A stretch of DNA of 64,000 nucleotides from Tillus elongatus (taxonomy: Eukaryota > Arthropoda > Insecta > Coleoptera > Cleridae). A program made the position numbers and the translations under genes. Below are positions 29,919-44,236 of the stretch, piece by piece. Every line of letters begins with the position of its first letter. Positions within the stretch are counted from its first letter, which is position 1. The stretch covers positions 153,033,047 through 153,097,046 of the forward strand of contig OZ023265.1 in assembly GCA_964006375.1 (NCBI GenBank), given 5' to 3'. The notes beneath the pieces are model-generated. The model worked only from the letters and a program-made list of their open reading frames with translations. It had not been told where the DNA came from and made no database searches.

Positions 29919-30200
29919 AGTAGAAATGTAAACAAAGTGAAGCCAAGTCTCTATAAAAATGATTCTAATTTCTTTTATCTTTAAAATCAAACATAAGACG
30001 TCATAAAAACGTAGTGGACGTGTGCCTAGATAGCACAGGGGCATAAAAATTCACTAAAAAAACACAAATATCCTACAACTTTCCTATTCATGATTTTTAT
30101 CAACAGGAAAATAATAAAGTTAAGGTTTAAACCAAAAAAAAAAAAAACAAATCTAAAATTTTTCTATTCGTGATTGCTTATAAACTCAAAAATTAAAAAG

Positions 30201-31575
<1,375 letters not shown>

Positions 31576-31868
31576 ACTTTAACTAAAAGTTGAAGTTTAT
31601 TCTAAAAAACAAATCTTCCACAGTGTTTCTATTGATGGTTTTTTAAAACCGGTAATCCATAAGTTAATGTTTCTGCTAGAAAACAAACCTCGTACAACTT
31701 CGTTATTCATAATTTTTTATCAATCAGAAAATGAAAAAGTTAAGTGGGTGCAATCTAACATCTTATGTGGATCACCTGTATATGTTTTTGTTAGAGTATG
31801 TTTTAATTCAAAAACGTTTTAACATATATTTCATGTATTTCTACAATAAATCTCTTTTCTAATTTTAG
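31576..31868 (+). other. Intron upstream of the kinase exon
   Basis: It ends in a pyrimidine-leaning 'aatctcttttctaattttag' acceptor at 31849-31868. The upstream exon is not recognised in the window, so the intron is probably long. Confidence 0.65.
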
Positions 31869-32037
31869 GAACTGGTACATTTGGCAGAGTCCTCCTTTGC
31901 AGGAACAAAACGACAGATGTATATGGTGCCATGAAAATATTATGTTTATCTGACGTCATAAGACTGAAACAGGTGGAGCACGTGAAAAATGAGAAAAACA
32001 TTCTGCAAGAAGTCAGACATCCTTTCGTTGTCAATTT
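31869..32037 (+). CDS. Internal exon of a PKA-type kinase (Pka-C3/PRKX-like)
   Basis: This 169-bp exon sits between a good acceptor (ttctaattttag|GA) and a consensus donor (AATTT|gtgagt). It opens in phase 1: the previous exon supplies the first base of a Gly codon. It encodes (G)TGTFGRVLLCRN..., the glycine-rich loop, then 'YGAMKIL' with the catalytic Lys, then 'DVIRLKQVEHVKNEKNIL' with the C-helix Glu, and ends 'QEVRHPFVVN'. The combination 'DVIRLKQ(x)EHVKNEKNIL' is characteristic of the PRKX/Pka-C3 branch of cAMP-dependent kinases rather than the PKA-C1 branch. The protein would phosphorylate Ser/Thr substrates under cAMP control. No stop or frameshift occurs in 55 codons and the splice sites are intact, so this is likely a real exon. 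Flanking exons must lie outside the recognisable sequence, implying large introns. Confidence 0.88.
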
Positions 32038-32884
32038 GTGAGTATATTCATAAATTAATTCCTATTTAAGATCGTCAATTTGCGTATGGTCGACACAATT
32101 ATTTTTAGCCTAGATTAAGCTGTTTATCTTTTTTATTTTGATACAAGTGGGGTGTCTGGTGGATACACGTGTGAAAGGCTAGGGGCCAACGAACTGATCA
32201 AAAACATGCGTAAGCATTTTAATATTCAGAGGTGTGCACTTTTTTGTAGCAAAATATAAATTTTTAAATCGCAAACATGGACAAATTCCAACAGCAGGAT
32301 TGTTTTAGTTGTAAAAATAGAATTTCTAAAATTGTATGAAACAAATAACGGTTTTTTTTTTAAATTTTATTATGTATGATACCAGTTGATATTTTTAAAA
32401 GATAGTAAATTTAAACTCATTCAAAAAAATCTTAGTACAGTAGAAGATTTGTTTGAATATATTTTATAGCGCGCCATTTAAAAAAATATATGCCCGTGAT
32501 TGTATTTACTACAATCGTATGTAAATAAAATATTTGAATACGTCGGAATAAACAAAATTTGTAATGGCGCGAAAAGAATGTACACAACATTGTTCTGCAT
32601 TATTAGGCGGCGATCAATGGAGAATTCGACATAATCGTACCTTAAAAACTATAAATATGTTATAATAAAATATCATCAAACTCAACGCAAACGAAAAACG
32701 AGAGAATTATCGAGGAAACGGCTACAAATGACAATTTGATACAATGACGTGAATGAAACGACAACGCTAATCGTTCAACTGAGCTAACTAACCAAAGACA
32801 GCCGGTTCCTGTTTTGGAACTTTTCATGGCAGTCTGGATGAAGAATTTTGTTGATCACTTGGTATTACTAGTCAAAACTCAGAA
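32038..32884 (+). other. Intron downstream of the kinase exon
   Basis: It starts with gtgagt. No following kinase exon (which would begin with a completed Leu/Phe codon and the E-W/Y-like motif) could be recognised here. Confidence 0.55.
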
Positions 32885-33990
32885 AAACCTTTTCAAGTCT
32901 GGCCTTGTCGCAGGATTTAGAGAACCAGGGCTTTTGAGTGGCTGCAGAGGTTTTTTGTGTACGTGGAATAAATAATTCCATGCCAGCTTGGATAATTTCG
33001 GTGACGTTTTGTGAGATATCAGAGGGGTCAGGATGAGAGAAGCAGACAGACACCCATTGAAATGAGGAGAAGTAATCTCGCATTTCGTCCCAGTTCGCGG
33101 AGTTGTAGTGCCAAACGATACGTGGGTGTGATGACTGTGACCTCGGGTTGCATTGCGCAGGAAGCAGTGACCATGCCGTGGTCGGAGCGACCCAGTTGGG
33201 CGGTGACTGATATCTTATAACAGTCAGGATTTGTAGTAAAGAGGAGATCCAAGGGATTTGAGCTGTGTGTTGGGATGCGAGGAAAGTAAGTAGGTTACTG
33301 AACCATATTGGCTAAAGAATTGCTGACTGCAAAGGCCTCCGCTGCTCTTCTTTGTGGATCGGTTTTTGAAGATCCTAGCCATTCCTTATTATGGCCATTG
33401 AAGTCACCAAGAATAGTGACCTCGGAGGAAGGATATTCAAAAATCAGATGGTCGATTTTTTCAGAAAAGTAGTCTAAGAGCTGGACAAAGTTGTTGTCAG
33501 AAGGTGACCGGTAAATGCAACAGATGAATTTAGTTGCAGCCCTGAGAGAGAGTTTTATTCATAGTATGTTATTTCTTCCAGCTTCTAAATTGGGGAGTCT
33601 GGTGCAGGGTAGATTGCTACGGACGTACGCGCACACGCCTCCATGCAATCTAAAAGAAGTAAAGAGCTCATACCCCGCGAAATTAAGGTGATTAGTGGCT
33701 GTTTTGGCACTGATTTGAGTTTCGGAGAGGAAGAGGAGTTGGGGCCTGTTAGCCTGGGGGAAATGGTGGTCGGAGTTCAGGTTAGAATTTAGGCCACATA
33801 TATTCGAGAAGCATATTGTAAATCTCGATGCTGGCGCCCCCTGTAAACTCCTCTCCTGGAGATCCGAATGGAGGGGTATTTTGCCTTCGGAATCTTTTGT
33901 ACAAGGAGGAGCCATCATCATTTTTGCTTATAAGGAAAACCGACTCATACACCTGAACCGGAAACGTCCGTTGGGACTTCACCGGCCCCT
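32885..33990 (-). pseudogene. LINE-A, 5' part of ORF2: AP endonuclease
   Basis: On the minus strand, from about 33920 downward, the reading passes through 'FTICFSNICGLNSN', 'LFLSETQIS' (catalytic Glu block), 'RLHGGVCAYVRSNLPCTRL', a stop, then 'ILGDFNGHNKEWLG' (Asp/Asn block) and 'LDLLFTTNPDCYKISV', 'LGRSDHGMVTASC' (SDH block). It then changes frame into 'QAGMELFIPRTQKTSAATQK' and ends at 'SCDKARLEKV'. These are the ordered motifs of an APE-type LINE endonuclease. Stops and at least two frameshifts inactivate it. It matches the 596-1008 fragment and is continuous in content with the RT at 21190, so together the three fragments represent most of one LINE family. It lies antisense within the kinase intron. 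Confidence 0.85.
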
Positions 33991-35072
33991 TGATGTAGGG
34001 GGTGGTACCTCCTCGGGCGTGAAAAAAATCCTTTACTATCACGTAAAGGAAAATTCCACTACCACCTACCATATTGCAAGTATACCACACCAGCCAACTA
34101 TTAAAGAGCTGGCCAGCTTTAGGACTTGCTTGTTGATGTGTAATGAAAGTAGAGTCTGAGTCGGGACATCATGTAGCTTGTTTAATCAGAACCTGGTTAG
34201 GGTGTTAAAGAGTAGCTATTTCTTATTGCTTGAACTTGATCAACTAGTACAAATTAGTATACCTTAATAAATAAAACCTAAAAACTCAAAAATATTTAAA
34301 TTGTAGCCGGTTAACCTCTTAACAATGAATTCTGCAACCATTGAGAAGGAATACGTCCTTGTCCATTTTGTATTAATGCTTTCAGGTCATGGATTGTATT
34401 GGTCCTACTTACGTAAACAACGCTCTTCAAATGCCCACGAAAAAAAGTTCAACGGCGTCAAATTACGTGGGCCTAGTTGCCACTTAGTTGGTCTCCTGCG
34501 TCCAATTTGCCGTCTAGGAAATTGCTTGATTCAAATAATCGCGCGCTTGCCAACCAAAACATCTTGCTGAAATCGTAGACCTAGTGGATAAGATCATGGA
34601 ATGTTAATCACCCATGTTAAAGCATAGTGTCACCGCTTCAAAGAATGCTCCTAAAACGCTTGTGTCGTCTTCTCATAACCGACGTAACGTGGGTACATAT
34701 TATGATCCAGAGAGTAAAGAACAATCAAAAGCCTAGTAGCATTCCTATTATCCACTGCCCTAGAAATCCTGCGTTTAAAAGTCGGCCGTTAAAGTTCTTA
34801 CTTTAGGTTTCTTCGACAGAGCTAAGATAATTTCGCTAGAGCAAGGTAGAACTCTCACGGGAGCATACTATAGTGTGTTGTTAACTAAATTCGAGGGAAT
34901 TGTGAAAAAATACTTCGTAAAGCTACAAACAGCTGTGGTATTTCTTGTTTATGCCAATCACATTAAAAACGAAAGTAATGACATTTAGAAAAGTGGGTCT
35001 TCAAAAAGCATTCTTCTTATTTTCACGATTATTCGATGTGTTGGATAGTTCGCATTTTAAAAGTCTAATGCC
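33991..35072. other. Unassigned region
   Basis: 33991-34100 may still be LINE leader. Beyond that there is no gene. The 81-codon frame at 34325 has no recognised motif. Confidence 0.4.
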
Positions 35073-35811
35073 CAGTTTCACAAAGCTATATTAAATAAAT
35101 AACGTGATGTTAGTAACCATTTTTTTTATAGAGAGAATGATGTTACAAGTATCTGTAAGGGGTACGTTTTTTTTCATATATATTGAATAATAGTGAACGC
35201 AACCCTTGAATGACACAAGGTTACAACCCTCCTAGTAAACAATAGAAGTAACCTATTATAATAATAACAATCGACTAACGATCACATAATATAATTACAT
35301 AGCTCAACAATCAATCACCAGTCGATATATTATTAAGCAGTTGTGTTATCTACTTAAGAGTAATCATGCAAAAGGCAAAAGGTTTATTACTTGTCAGAAT
35401 GATGGCGAAGCCTTAATGTACGGGCGTAATGAGTCGGGCGAGCGGGTGCCAAATGTGTCCAGAAACAACATCACCAACCTGTAATTAAAAATATACCTGA
35501 ACACACCATTGCTCATCTAAAGCACAACCTAACATATATACGAGGGGCATTCAATTATTAGTTTATCAATCATTTACCAATTACACGCTACACTGAGCGA
35601 CTCGACATCAATAACTATTTATACTCAAAGCTCCACTGAGCAACTTCAACATTAAGAGCAGTTTCGACATAATGCTCCACTGAGCAACTCCAAAATTACT
35701 AGCAGTTCATACTCAAGGCTCCACTGACCGACATTATACTCTCTCAACAGCGCACATCAGTGCCTCAGAATTGCTTCTCAACAATGTCTCTAAATGCCCA
35801 ACCATTAGTTT

Positions 35812-35988
35812 CTCAAACAATAATTACTCAGACAATAATTACCCAGACGATAATTATTCAGCCAATAATTACTCAAATAGTTACTCACACGATAGTTACG
35901 CAAACAATAGTTTCTCAGACAGTTATCTAAACAATAGTCAGTCAGACAGTTATCTAAACAGTAGTTACTCACATAATATTTAGACAAT
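35812..35988. repeat. 15-bp-type minisatellite
   Basis: About a dozen degenerate units related to 'aataattactcagac' occur. A frame over it would give an Asn/Ser/Tyr-rich repeat on both strands, which is a by-product of the unit length being a multiple of three. Confidence 0.85.
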
Positions 35989-36039
35989 AGTTCAACCTGT
36001 GTGTTTAGTTGGGTGCTGTACCCGGCACTGGGTCCGCGC

Positions 36040-36480
36040 CGGCTTCCAGGAGTGCAATGAGGCAGCAATTGCCTCACCTAGAGTGCACGCCTACAGCCAG
36101 AGTGAATACGGAGAGGTGCGATGGACACAAAGGGCCCAGACAAACAATGTGCCCCTCCCCAATATCCACTCCTGACTGTGCCATGAGACAACGATGCCTC
36201 TGTCTAGCCACCAGATCGGCTCTCAAACGCAACCACTGTGTTGCCTCTGTGAATACTGACAACTGCAATGGACACAACGTTGAAGCTACGCTATGTTCCT
36301 CTCCAATTTCCACGCCTACACTGGTCCTGGCTGTGCAATGAGGCAACGACCTCGGCCTCGCTACCATTTCGGCAAATACAACGTTACACTGGTCCTGACT
36401 GTGCAACGAGGCAACGACCTCAGTCTACAATTTCGGCTATCAATGCAACAACCGTGGTGCTGTTACGCAACCTGGGTCTA
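36040..36480. repeat. Longer GC-rich degenerate tandem repeats
   Basis: Blocks sharing 'ctgtgcaatgaggcaacgac', 'acactggtcctg' and 'acaactgcaatggacacaac' recur several times at irregular spacings of roughly 60-110 bp. Several overlapping open frames in both strands are explained by the GC-rich repeat, not by a gene. Confidence 0.7.
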
Positions 36481-37469
36481 AGCCCACGCCCACCAGCATG
36501 ATACCCTACTGGGCGAACAAACAGCGAAAGTGCCCCGCACAATTTTTAAACTATCATCAGTTTACTTACAAACAGACTTTACTTTACTTACTGCAAACTG
36601 ACATACTCAACAATTTATTAATTTATTAATATTGGCCTAACCTCGTATAAATAACAAACTCAATTTCAACTTAGCTAATTATCAAATTATTTCATAAAGC
36701 CCCTTTATTTAAATCAGACAATTACTTCTCAATTTATAACTTAGCCTCGTATAAATAATAAACTGACTTTGAACTCTAGCTACAACTTACTTTTATAGAA
36801 GCTATTTATTAAATGATTACCTAAAACCACCCCTAATCATATACTTATTGAAAATACTCCTCAGTGTATAACTTAATCAAATGAGAACATGTACAATAAA
36901 CAAACAAGGCGTGTTGAATGAGAATTCACTCACCTTTTATGAAGGTATATAACGTGCAATAACGTGCACTTTAAATTTAACTAATATCGAGCATATTTTA
37001 ATGTAGCTCAGGGCATAGCTCACACACAAATGTGGAGGTATGCTTTACTTCAACCGATGTTAAGTGGAATATTAAATGAATAGTTCGAGGCCCTTGAGCT
37101 TAAGAGGGATACACACACACCCCGCACGTCTATCTTCAAGTAAACAATTTTTAAACGCTCATCGCTTGAGACTTTGGATCTAATGGGAATACTCTGAGCA
37201 GTGAAACGTAGTCACCCAAGAACGTGTCTGTTTAATCCATATCGAGAATTTTCATAATAAAATAGCGTTGTGAGCAGGGTGAGAAAATACATTCTTTAAA
37301 TATCACCATCAAGTCTTCGACTTGGTGACTTTTAACGCTATTGTAATTAATTGCCGCTAAAATATTTAGTTGTCAAGGCAACACACCTGATTCATTGTCT
37401 GTTATTGGTCGTCTGAGACAATGATTAGGTAACGGTCTGTTAAATACTTAATCGAGCTTTGTGAAACTG

Positions 37470-37924
37470 AGAGGTAAACTTATGGTCTTGTCTTGATTAA
37501 ATTTATCCTACCAACATAACTCTATTAACTGATATAAGATATCATATAACAGTGAGGTCGATAACTTATTTGAAAAATCTGGTTTCAGTCAATCATATTT
37601 AAACACTAGTACTCTGAGTTTTCCTGCCACCTGCTAAAAAGAGAACGTATTTATAAATTAGTGTAAACGAATGCAAGAAATATAAACAAAGATCTCTTAT
37701 TTGATTATTTGTGCAGATGAATCAGAATAAACAGAGAAACATATGTAGCATGAGAAAATGGTATTGTAGTAACTCAATAAATAATCAGCAGACAAGGCCT
37801 TTTGATATTTATAATTAGAAAAGTAGTGTAGTTGCTTATGTACCTATAGTATGTTGCAGTCTGGAGTCTTTATTTGCCTAAATTGAACCTTTAGCATTAG
37901 CTAAGTGAAGATTGGAACCTGCGA
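37470..37924. other. Unassigned AT-rich sequence
   Basis: No feature is recognised. Confidence 0.4.
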
Positions 37925-38170
37925 TAAGCACTGATAAGTACACTTGAAGAACCCAAGCCACCACAACACATCTTTTTAAAAACCTGACCATCGTTTAACT
38001 AACAAGGTTATCGTCAATAGAGGATGAAAATTCTATATAAAAAAATACCGCAAGATGTTTATTATAATTTTTTATCCTCTGATGACGCTAACATTGTTAG
38101 TGAAACGGTCGTCAGGTCTTTAAAAGGGTGTGTTGTGGTGATTTGGGTTCTCCAAGTGTACTTATCTGTA
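37925..38170. repeat. Foldback with about 100-bp arms
   Basis: The left arm (about 37925-38030: 'gataagtacacttgaagaac', 'ccaccacaacaca', 'gaccatcgtttaactaacaa') is inverted at about 38075-38170 ('ttagtgaaacggtcgtcagg', 'tgtgttgtggtgatttgggt', 'gtacttatc'), with an AT-rich spacer of about 45 bp. A diverged copy of the left arm lies at about 48838-48925. Confidence 0.85.
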
Positions 38171-38399
38171 GCCGTATGCATTGCTTATTAGTCATGTAAG
38201 TAATAGATTAAATATCGAGGCTAACTAAGTCAACTCAACTGACATAAGAAGAAAAGTAACGCTTGCGTACTGGTTGATCACGTTTCAGATGTTGATTAAC
38301 GTTAGAAGACATTTTTATTTACGATTAGAATATTGCCAAGACCTTTAAGGCATGCATTTTGAACATCTACATTAAAACTGATGTATTTTCTATTCTTAA

Positions 38400-38502
38400 T
38401 GAAAATTCACCAATAGAGAGGTATCGAAGGTAAGATTTTTGAAAATTTTCTGCAAATGCGCGCATTAGGGCCCCAAGAACCTAAATCCAAGGGCATTTAA
38501 AA

Positions 38503-38579
<77 letters not shown>

Positions 38580-38850
38580 ATATCCAACCGATAACTCAAA
38601 AAATACTTCACCAATCGAAACAAAATTTGGCAATTCCTTTCATTTTGTTAATAGCTTGGACAAGTTCGTTAGACAGCTTTGGCACTCGCATACTTTCAGA
38701 AAAAAATGCGAAAAACTGTTTAAAAATACAATATCTTTTAAATAACTAGAATTATGAAACTAAAACTTTACGCGCCCGTAGATATCGTATCAGTTGTCCT
38801 TTCTACCAAATTTCAACTTAGTTGGTTAAGTCAATTCTGAGTTATAATAA
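38400..38850 (-). mobile_element. S-form repeat, diverged
   Basis: It runs from a damaged hairpin (AAAATTCACCAATAG) through the right arm ('ggtatcgaaggtaagatt'), (TA)n 38509-38577, and the left arm starting 'ccaaccgataactcaaaaaa'. The arm drifts after 38700 and the GACGC end is not found. Confidence 0.7.
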
Positions 38851-39349
38851 ATAAAAAATAAAAAATTCACGATATAACCTGAAATTACCTCTGAATCGTG
38901 CCTATAGTGTTAGACAAGGTCAGACAGGTATATCAGGGTTACGCTGCTATTGCAAACAAATGCTCCAAATAAAACTTCAAACAAACAGGCGACATATGTT
39001 ACAATAAACAATCAGCGGGGTTGCCATTTGCCAAAACTGTCATCTGAATTTGAAGATATCAGAAAAATATATAATAATAAATAAATTTTTTCATGAAAGT
39101 GATTCAATTTGTTTAAAAACAATCTAGAACTACGTTTTATTATGTATAAATATTGAGCTTTCCATTCTTCAAGGTATTTAAAACTCATCGCCCTTTCCTA
39201 GTTAAATCTGACAACGCTAGTTGGCTATTTGTCATTGTCATTTGTTATTTTGCAAACTGTCAGTAGGAGTCGATTCGAGCTTATCTCCTTCTTCTTCTTT
39301 GTTTACATACGTTATAAACAAATAATAAGACTCAGCTAATAGTAATATT
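38851..39349. other. Unassigned AT-rich sequence
   Basis: No gene is recognised. Confidence 0.4.
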
Positions 39350-39847
<498 letters not shown>

Positions 39848-39926
39848 AAAGCAGTAATATGGTTGTGACAAAATCAGAGATTCCCGAAGTAACAGTGTGT
39901 TTCTAAAACACACCCCTTTACATATA

Positions 39927-40343
39927 CAGGGTCGCTGATAAGTCTGGAAACGGTCGATTATCCGGGAAAATATACAAGGTGTCGAAAAAAGTTTTATACA
40001 AAAGTTTTTGGGTTCTTCAATGTCTACTAGGCGGTGATAATTTTATTTATACAGGGTTGGTCATACAGGCGTGGCACACCAATATTAATTTTTTTTTAAT
40101 GGAACACCCTATATATTATTCGATATTTCAATCCTTCTCTTAATTTTGAGCAACATTTATGAGAAGCATAATGTACCTAAACTCAATCGTTTCCGGGTAA
40201 AAAAATAAATAAAAATAAACGCTACTGTTTTTAAAATCTATTGGATGAAGAACAAAAATAAATGAAAAGTAGAATATCTCTTGAAAACAATCTGTGAGTG
40301 TGAAAAGAACCGGTTGCGATGTTTTTGACATTGTTTGGAATCC
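39927..40343 (+). repeat. Left TIR of the DD41D mariner
   Basis: It begins CAGGGTCGCTGATAAGTCTG. Inside it, 40050-40118 looks like a tiny TA-flanked unit of its own (TA-CAGGGTTGG ... AACACCCTA-TA). Confidence 0.9.
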
Positions 40344-40485
40344 CAAGATAAGATAAGATGCCCATAAGAAACGCAGTATTATTCTTTTGTTTTAAAATGT
40401 TTCCAGGACAACGAATGTCAAACATTCATTCAGTGTCAACAGTTTTGAAACATTAGTAATTTAGTGTCAACAGTTTTTGTGCAAA

Positions 40486-41580
40486 ATGGCAAGTTTAAGT
40501 GAAACCGAACGTATCGAAATTTTAATGATGATAGGGTACGGTGATAGAACACGAAGTTTTGCTCAAGTGGTGATTATGTTCAATGAGTTGCATCCTGAGC
40601 GGGAATCGATCTCCAAATCCACAGTTTCGAAAACTTTGCATCGTTTTCACGAAACTGGCGGTATCAAGGATAAACCTAGAACTGGAAGGCCAGTAACCGT
40701 TACAAATGAAGAAAATTCTTTGAATGTAATATTGGATGTGGTGGAAAATCCGAAAACTTCGGCACAGCAATTGGCTTTAAATCACAATATGAGTCGATAT
40801 TCAATTCAAAAGATTACGAAGCGGGAAAAGTTCCGTCCATATAAAATTCATTTATTGCAAGAACTGAGTGAAGACGATTTTGATCGCAGAATCGAGTTCT
40901 GTGAACTTATTATGGAGAAGTTACGCCAAAATTTTAACTTTGCCAACCACATTTTGTTTTCCGACGAATCTACATTTTGTTTGAATGGACAAGTCAACCG
41001 ACACAACTGTAGGTACTGGTCAGACGAAAACCCACATTGGATGGAACAAATTCACACCCAAAGACCGCAAAAAGTAAATGTTTGGTGTGCTATTATTGGT
41101 GGACATATCATAGGACCTTATTTTATACACGGTAATTTGAACTCTGCTCGATATTTGACACTTTTGCAAGAATCAATTGTTCCAGACGTAAGTCGATTAT
41201 TTCCGAACAATAACGACCCAAATCTACCAGCGGAAGAAATATGGTTTCAGCAGGATGGGGCACCCCCTCATTTTGGAATTGAGGTACGGGAATATCTGAA
41301 TCAAACCTTTCCTGGCAGATGGATAGGGCGCAGGGGAACTATTGAATGGCCAGCTAGGTCTCCCGACATGACGCCGCTTGACTTTTTTTTGTGGGGTCAT
41401 GTAAAAAATTTAATTTACCAAAATAGACCGCAGAATATTGAAGAGTTGCAAGCAAGGATTGTGCATGAAATTAATAACATTCCTCAAAACGCTCTTGTAA
41501 ATGCAGTGCAATGTTTTGTTAAGCGAATTCATTATTGTCAGGAGGTCAATGGAGAACACTTTGAACATCTTATAAAATAG
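40486..41580 (+). CDS. Mariner transposase, DD41D, intact
   Basis: The start is ATG at 40486 (aaaATGgca). The nine bases before it open only with a TTG. The 364-residue product catalyses cut-and-paste transposition by binding the TIRs and cutting at TA. An N-terminal helix-turn-helix pair occupies roughly residues 1-115 with the linker RTGRPV at 65-70. The catalytic domain has D160 (ILFSDESTF), D257 (WFQQDGAPPHF) and D299 (RSPDMTPLDFFLWG). D257 and D299 have 41 residues between them, which places it in the DD41D group exemplified by the rosa-type mariners rather than classical DD34D mariner. 'WIGRRG' and 'LWGHVKN' are also typical. There is no stop or frameshift. The relative at 10031-11035 shares motifs but is dead. 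Confidence 0.95.
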   Translation: MASLSETERIEILMMIGYGDRTRSFAQVVIMFNELHPERESISKSTVSKTLHRFHETGGIKDKPRTGRPVTVTNEENSLNVILDVVENPKTSAQQLALNHNMSRYSIQKITKREKFRPYKIHLLQELSEDDFDRRIEFCELIMEKLRQNFNFANHILFSDESTFCLNGQVNRHNCRYWSDENPHWMEQIHTQRPQKVNVWCAIIGGHIIGPYFIHGNLNSARYLTLLQESIVPDVSRLFPNNNDPNLPAEEIWFQQDGAPPHFGIEVREYLNQTFPGRWIGRRGTIEWPARSPDMTPLDFFLWGHVKNLIYQNRPQNIEELQARIVHEINNIPQNALVNAVQCFVKRIHYCQEVNGEHFEHLIK

Positions 41581-41998
41581 GATTCCAAACAATGTTAAAA
41601 ACATCGCAACCGGTTCTTTTCACACTCACAGATTGTTTTCAAGAGATATTCTACTTTTCATTTATTTTTGTTCTTCATCCAATAGATTTTAAAAACAATA
41701 GCGTTTATTTTTATTTATTTTTTTACCCGGAAACGATTGAGTTTATGTACATCATGCTTCTGATAAATGTTGCTCAAAATTAAGAGAAGGATTGAAATAT
41801 CGAATAATATATAGGGTGTTCCATTAAAAAAAAATTAATATTGGTGTGCCACGCCTGTATGACCAACCCTGTATAAATGAAATTATCACCGCCTAGTAGA
41901 CATTGAAGAACCCAAAAACTTTTGTATATAAAACTTTTTTCGACACCTTGTATATTTTCCCGGATAATCGACCGTTTCCAGACTTATCAGCGACCCTG
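41580..41998 (-). repeat. Right TIR of the DD41D mariner
   Basis: It is the inverse of 39927-40343, ending CGACCCTG at 41998 followed by TA. It carries the same internal TA-flanked mini-unit, inverted, at about 41805-41873. Confidence 0.9.
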
Positions 41999-42000
41999 TA

Positions 42001-43500
<1,500 letters not shown>

Positions 43501-43985
43501 TTGAAATCGTTCATCGTTTTTGAGTTATATCAATGTTTTGCAACTTTTCACGTTTCTGGCACATATTTGAAACACATCACAAATTGTGATACGGCGTTTT
43601 TTTCAATAGAGAGCGGAGCCCCATGGAAATGACGCATTCAGACAGCTATTTGTTTGTATTACTCGTTGAAAAAATCAGGCTGCCGTATACAGGTACTCTC
43701 TAATAGTGGCTGAATTTTAAAAGTTTTCGCAGAAATGTTTTTAGTGTTTCTGTAGCAATTATTTTTGTAGGATTTTTGTGACATGTTGGTATTTAATAAT
43801 AAATGTTTAGTAAATTATTGTAAAAAAAGTTGTCAAATTTTAGTGTAACATTCCTGAAGGCAATTTCTATTAAAAAAAATGGTGATTTTTTATAAAAGAA
43901 ATGTTAATAAATGCAAATTTTCATAAAACTTTTTTTTTCAATTTTGGTCCTAAAGCTGTTTGCGAATCATTATATCTTGGCAGGT
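43501..43985. other. Sequence between two parts of one L-form repeat
   Basis: About 480 bp with no recognised family interrupts the order head-middle. It may be an insertion. Confidence 0.45.
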
Positions 43986-44236
43986 GTGCGAATAGCTTAA
44001 AGAGGTTCATTGGCCAGGGAAATCGGACCAGTTTTTTCTGGGACTTTTGAAGTTTATTTTTGGAAAATGATTGTACTTTTTGAAACCACAAAGCTATTTT
44101 AATGAAATATGGTATATTGTTAGTACCGTATAGGTTATACTGCCAACCAGATGTCCTTCTTTTAGAAACAAGACATATTTGCCATTAAAAACATTTTAAA
44201 AAAATTCGCTACCATAACGCACTTGCTGCGTCCAGA
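43986..44236 (-). mobile_element. L-form head module
   Basis: The 5' end TCTGGACGCAGCAAGTGCG is at 44236 and the order of head landmarks is intact ('ataggttatactgccaacca'). The far inverted end of the head is missing. Confidence 0.8.

Larger units (their letters stand above)
35073..37469. mobile_element. Candidate non-autonomous DNA transposon with minisatellite interior
   Basis: CAGTTTCACAAAGCT at 35073-35087 and its perfect inverse AGCTTTGTGAAACTG at 37455-37469 bound 2397 bp. Similarity extends inward imperfectly for about 25 bp (ATTAAATAAATAAC versus ATTAAGTATTTAAC). The interior has two different tandem-repeat zones and no transposase. No clear target duplication is visible, so the call is tentative. 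Confidence 0.4.
39927..41998 (+). mobile_element. Complete mariner (DD41D) transposon, 2072 bp
   Basis: It is flanked by TA on both sides (39925-39926 and 41999-42000). Terminal inverted repeats of about 418 bp (39927-40343 and 41580-41998) differ at only about eight places by eye, mostly single bases and one 2-bp indel. The transposase stop codon coincides with the inner edge of the right repeat. Length, target site and intact gene mark it as the youngest transposon in the window and possibly active. Confidence 0.95.

Noticed and set aside
35812..35988. Regularly spaced short repeats as a CRISPR array
   Set aside because: Units are adjacent and degenerate with no unique spacers, and the genome is eukaryotic.
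35771..36501. Several overlapping open frames on both strands, one Asn/Ser/Tyr-rich
   Set aside because: They follow minisatellites with unit lengths in multiples of three and a GC-rich repeat; frames are open on both strands at once and no motif is present.
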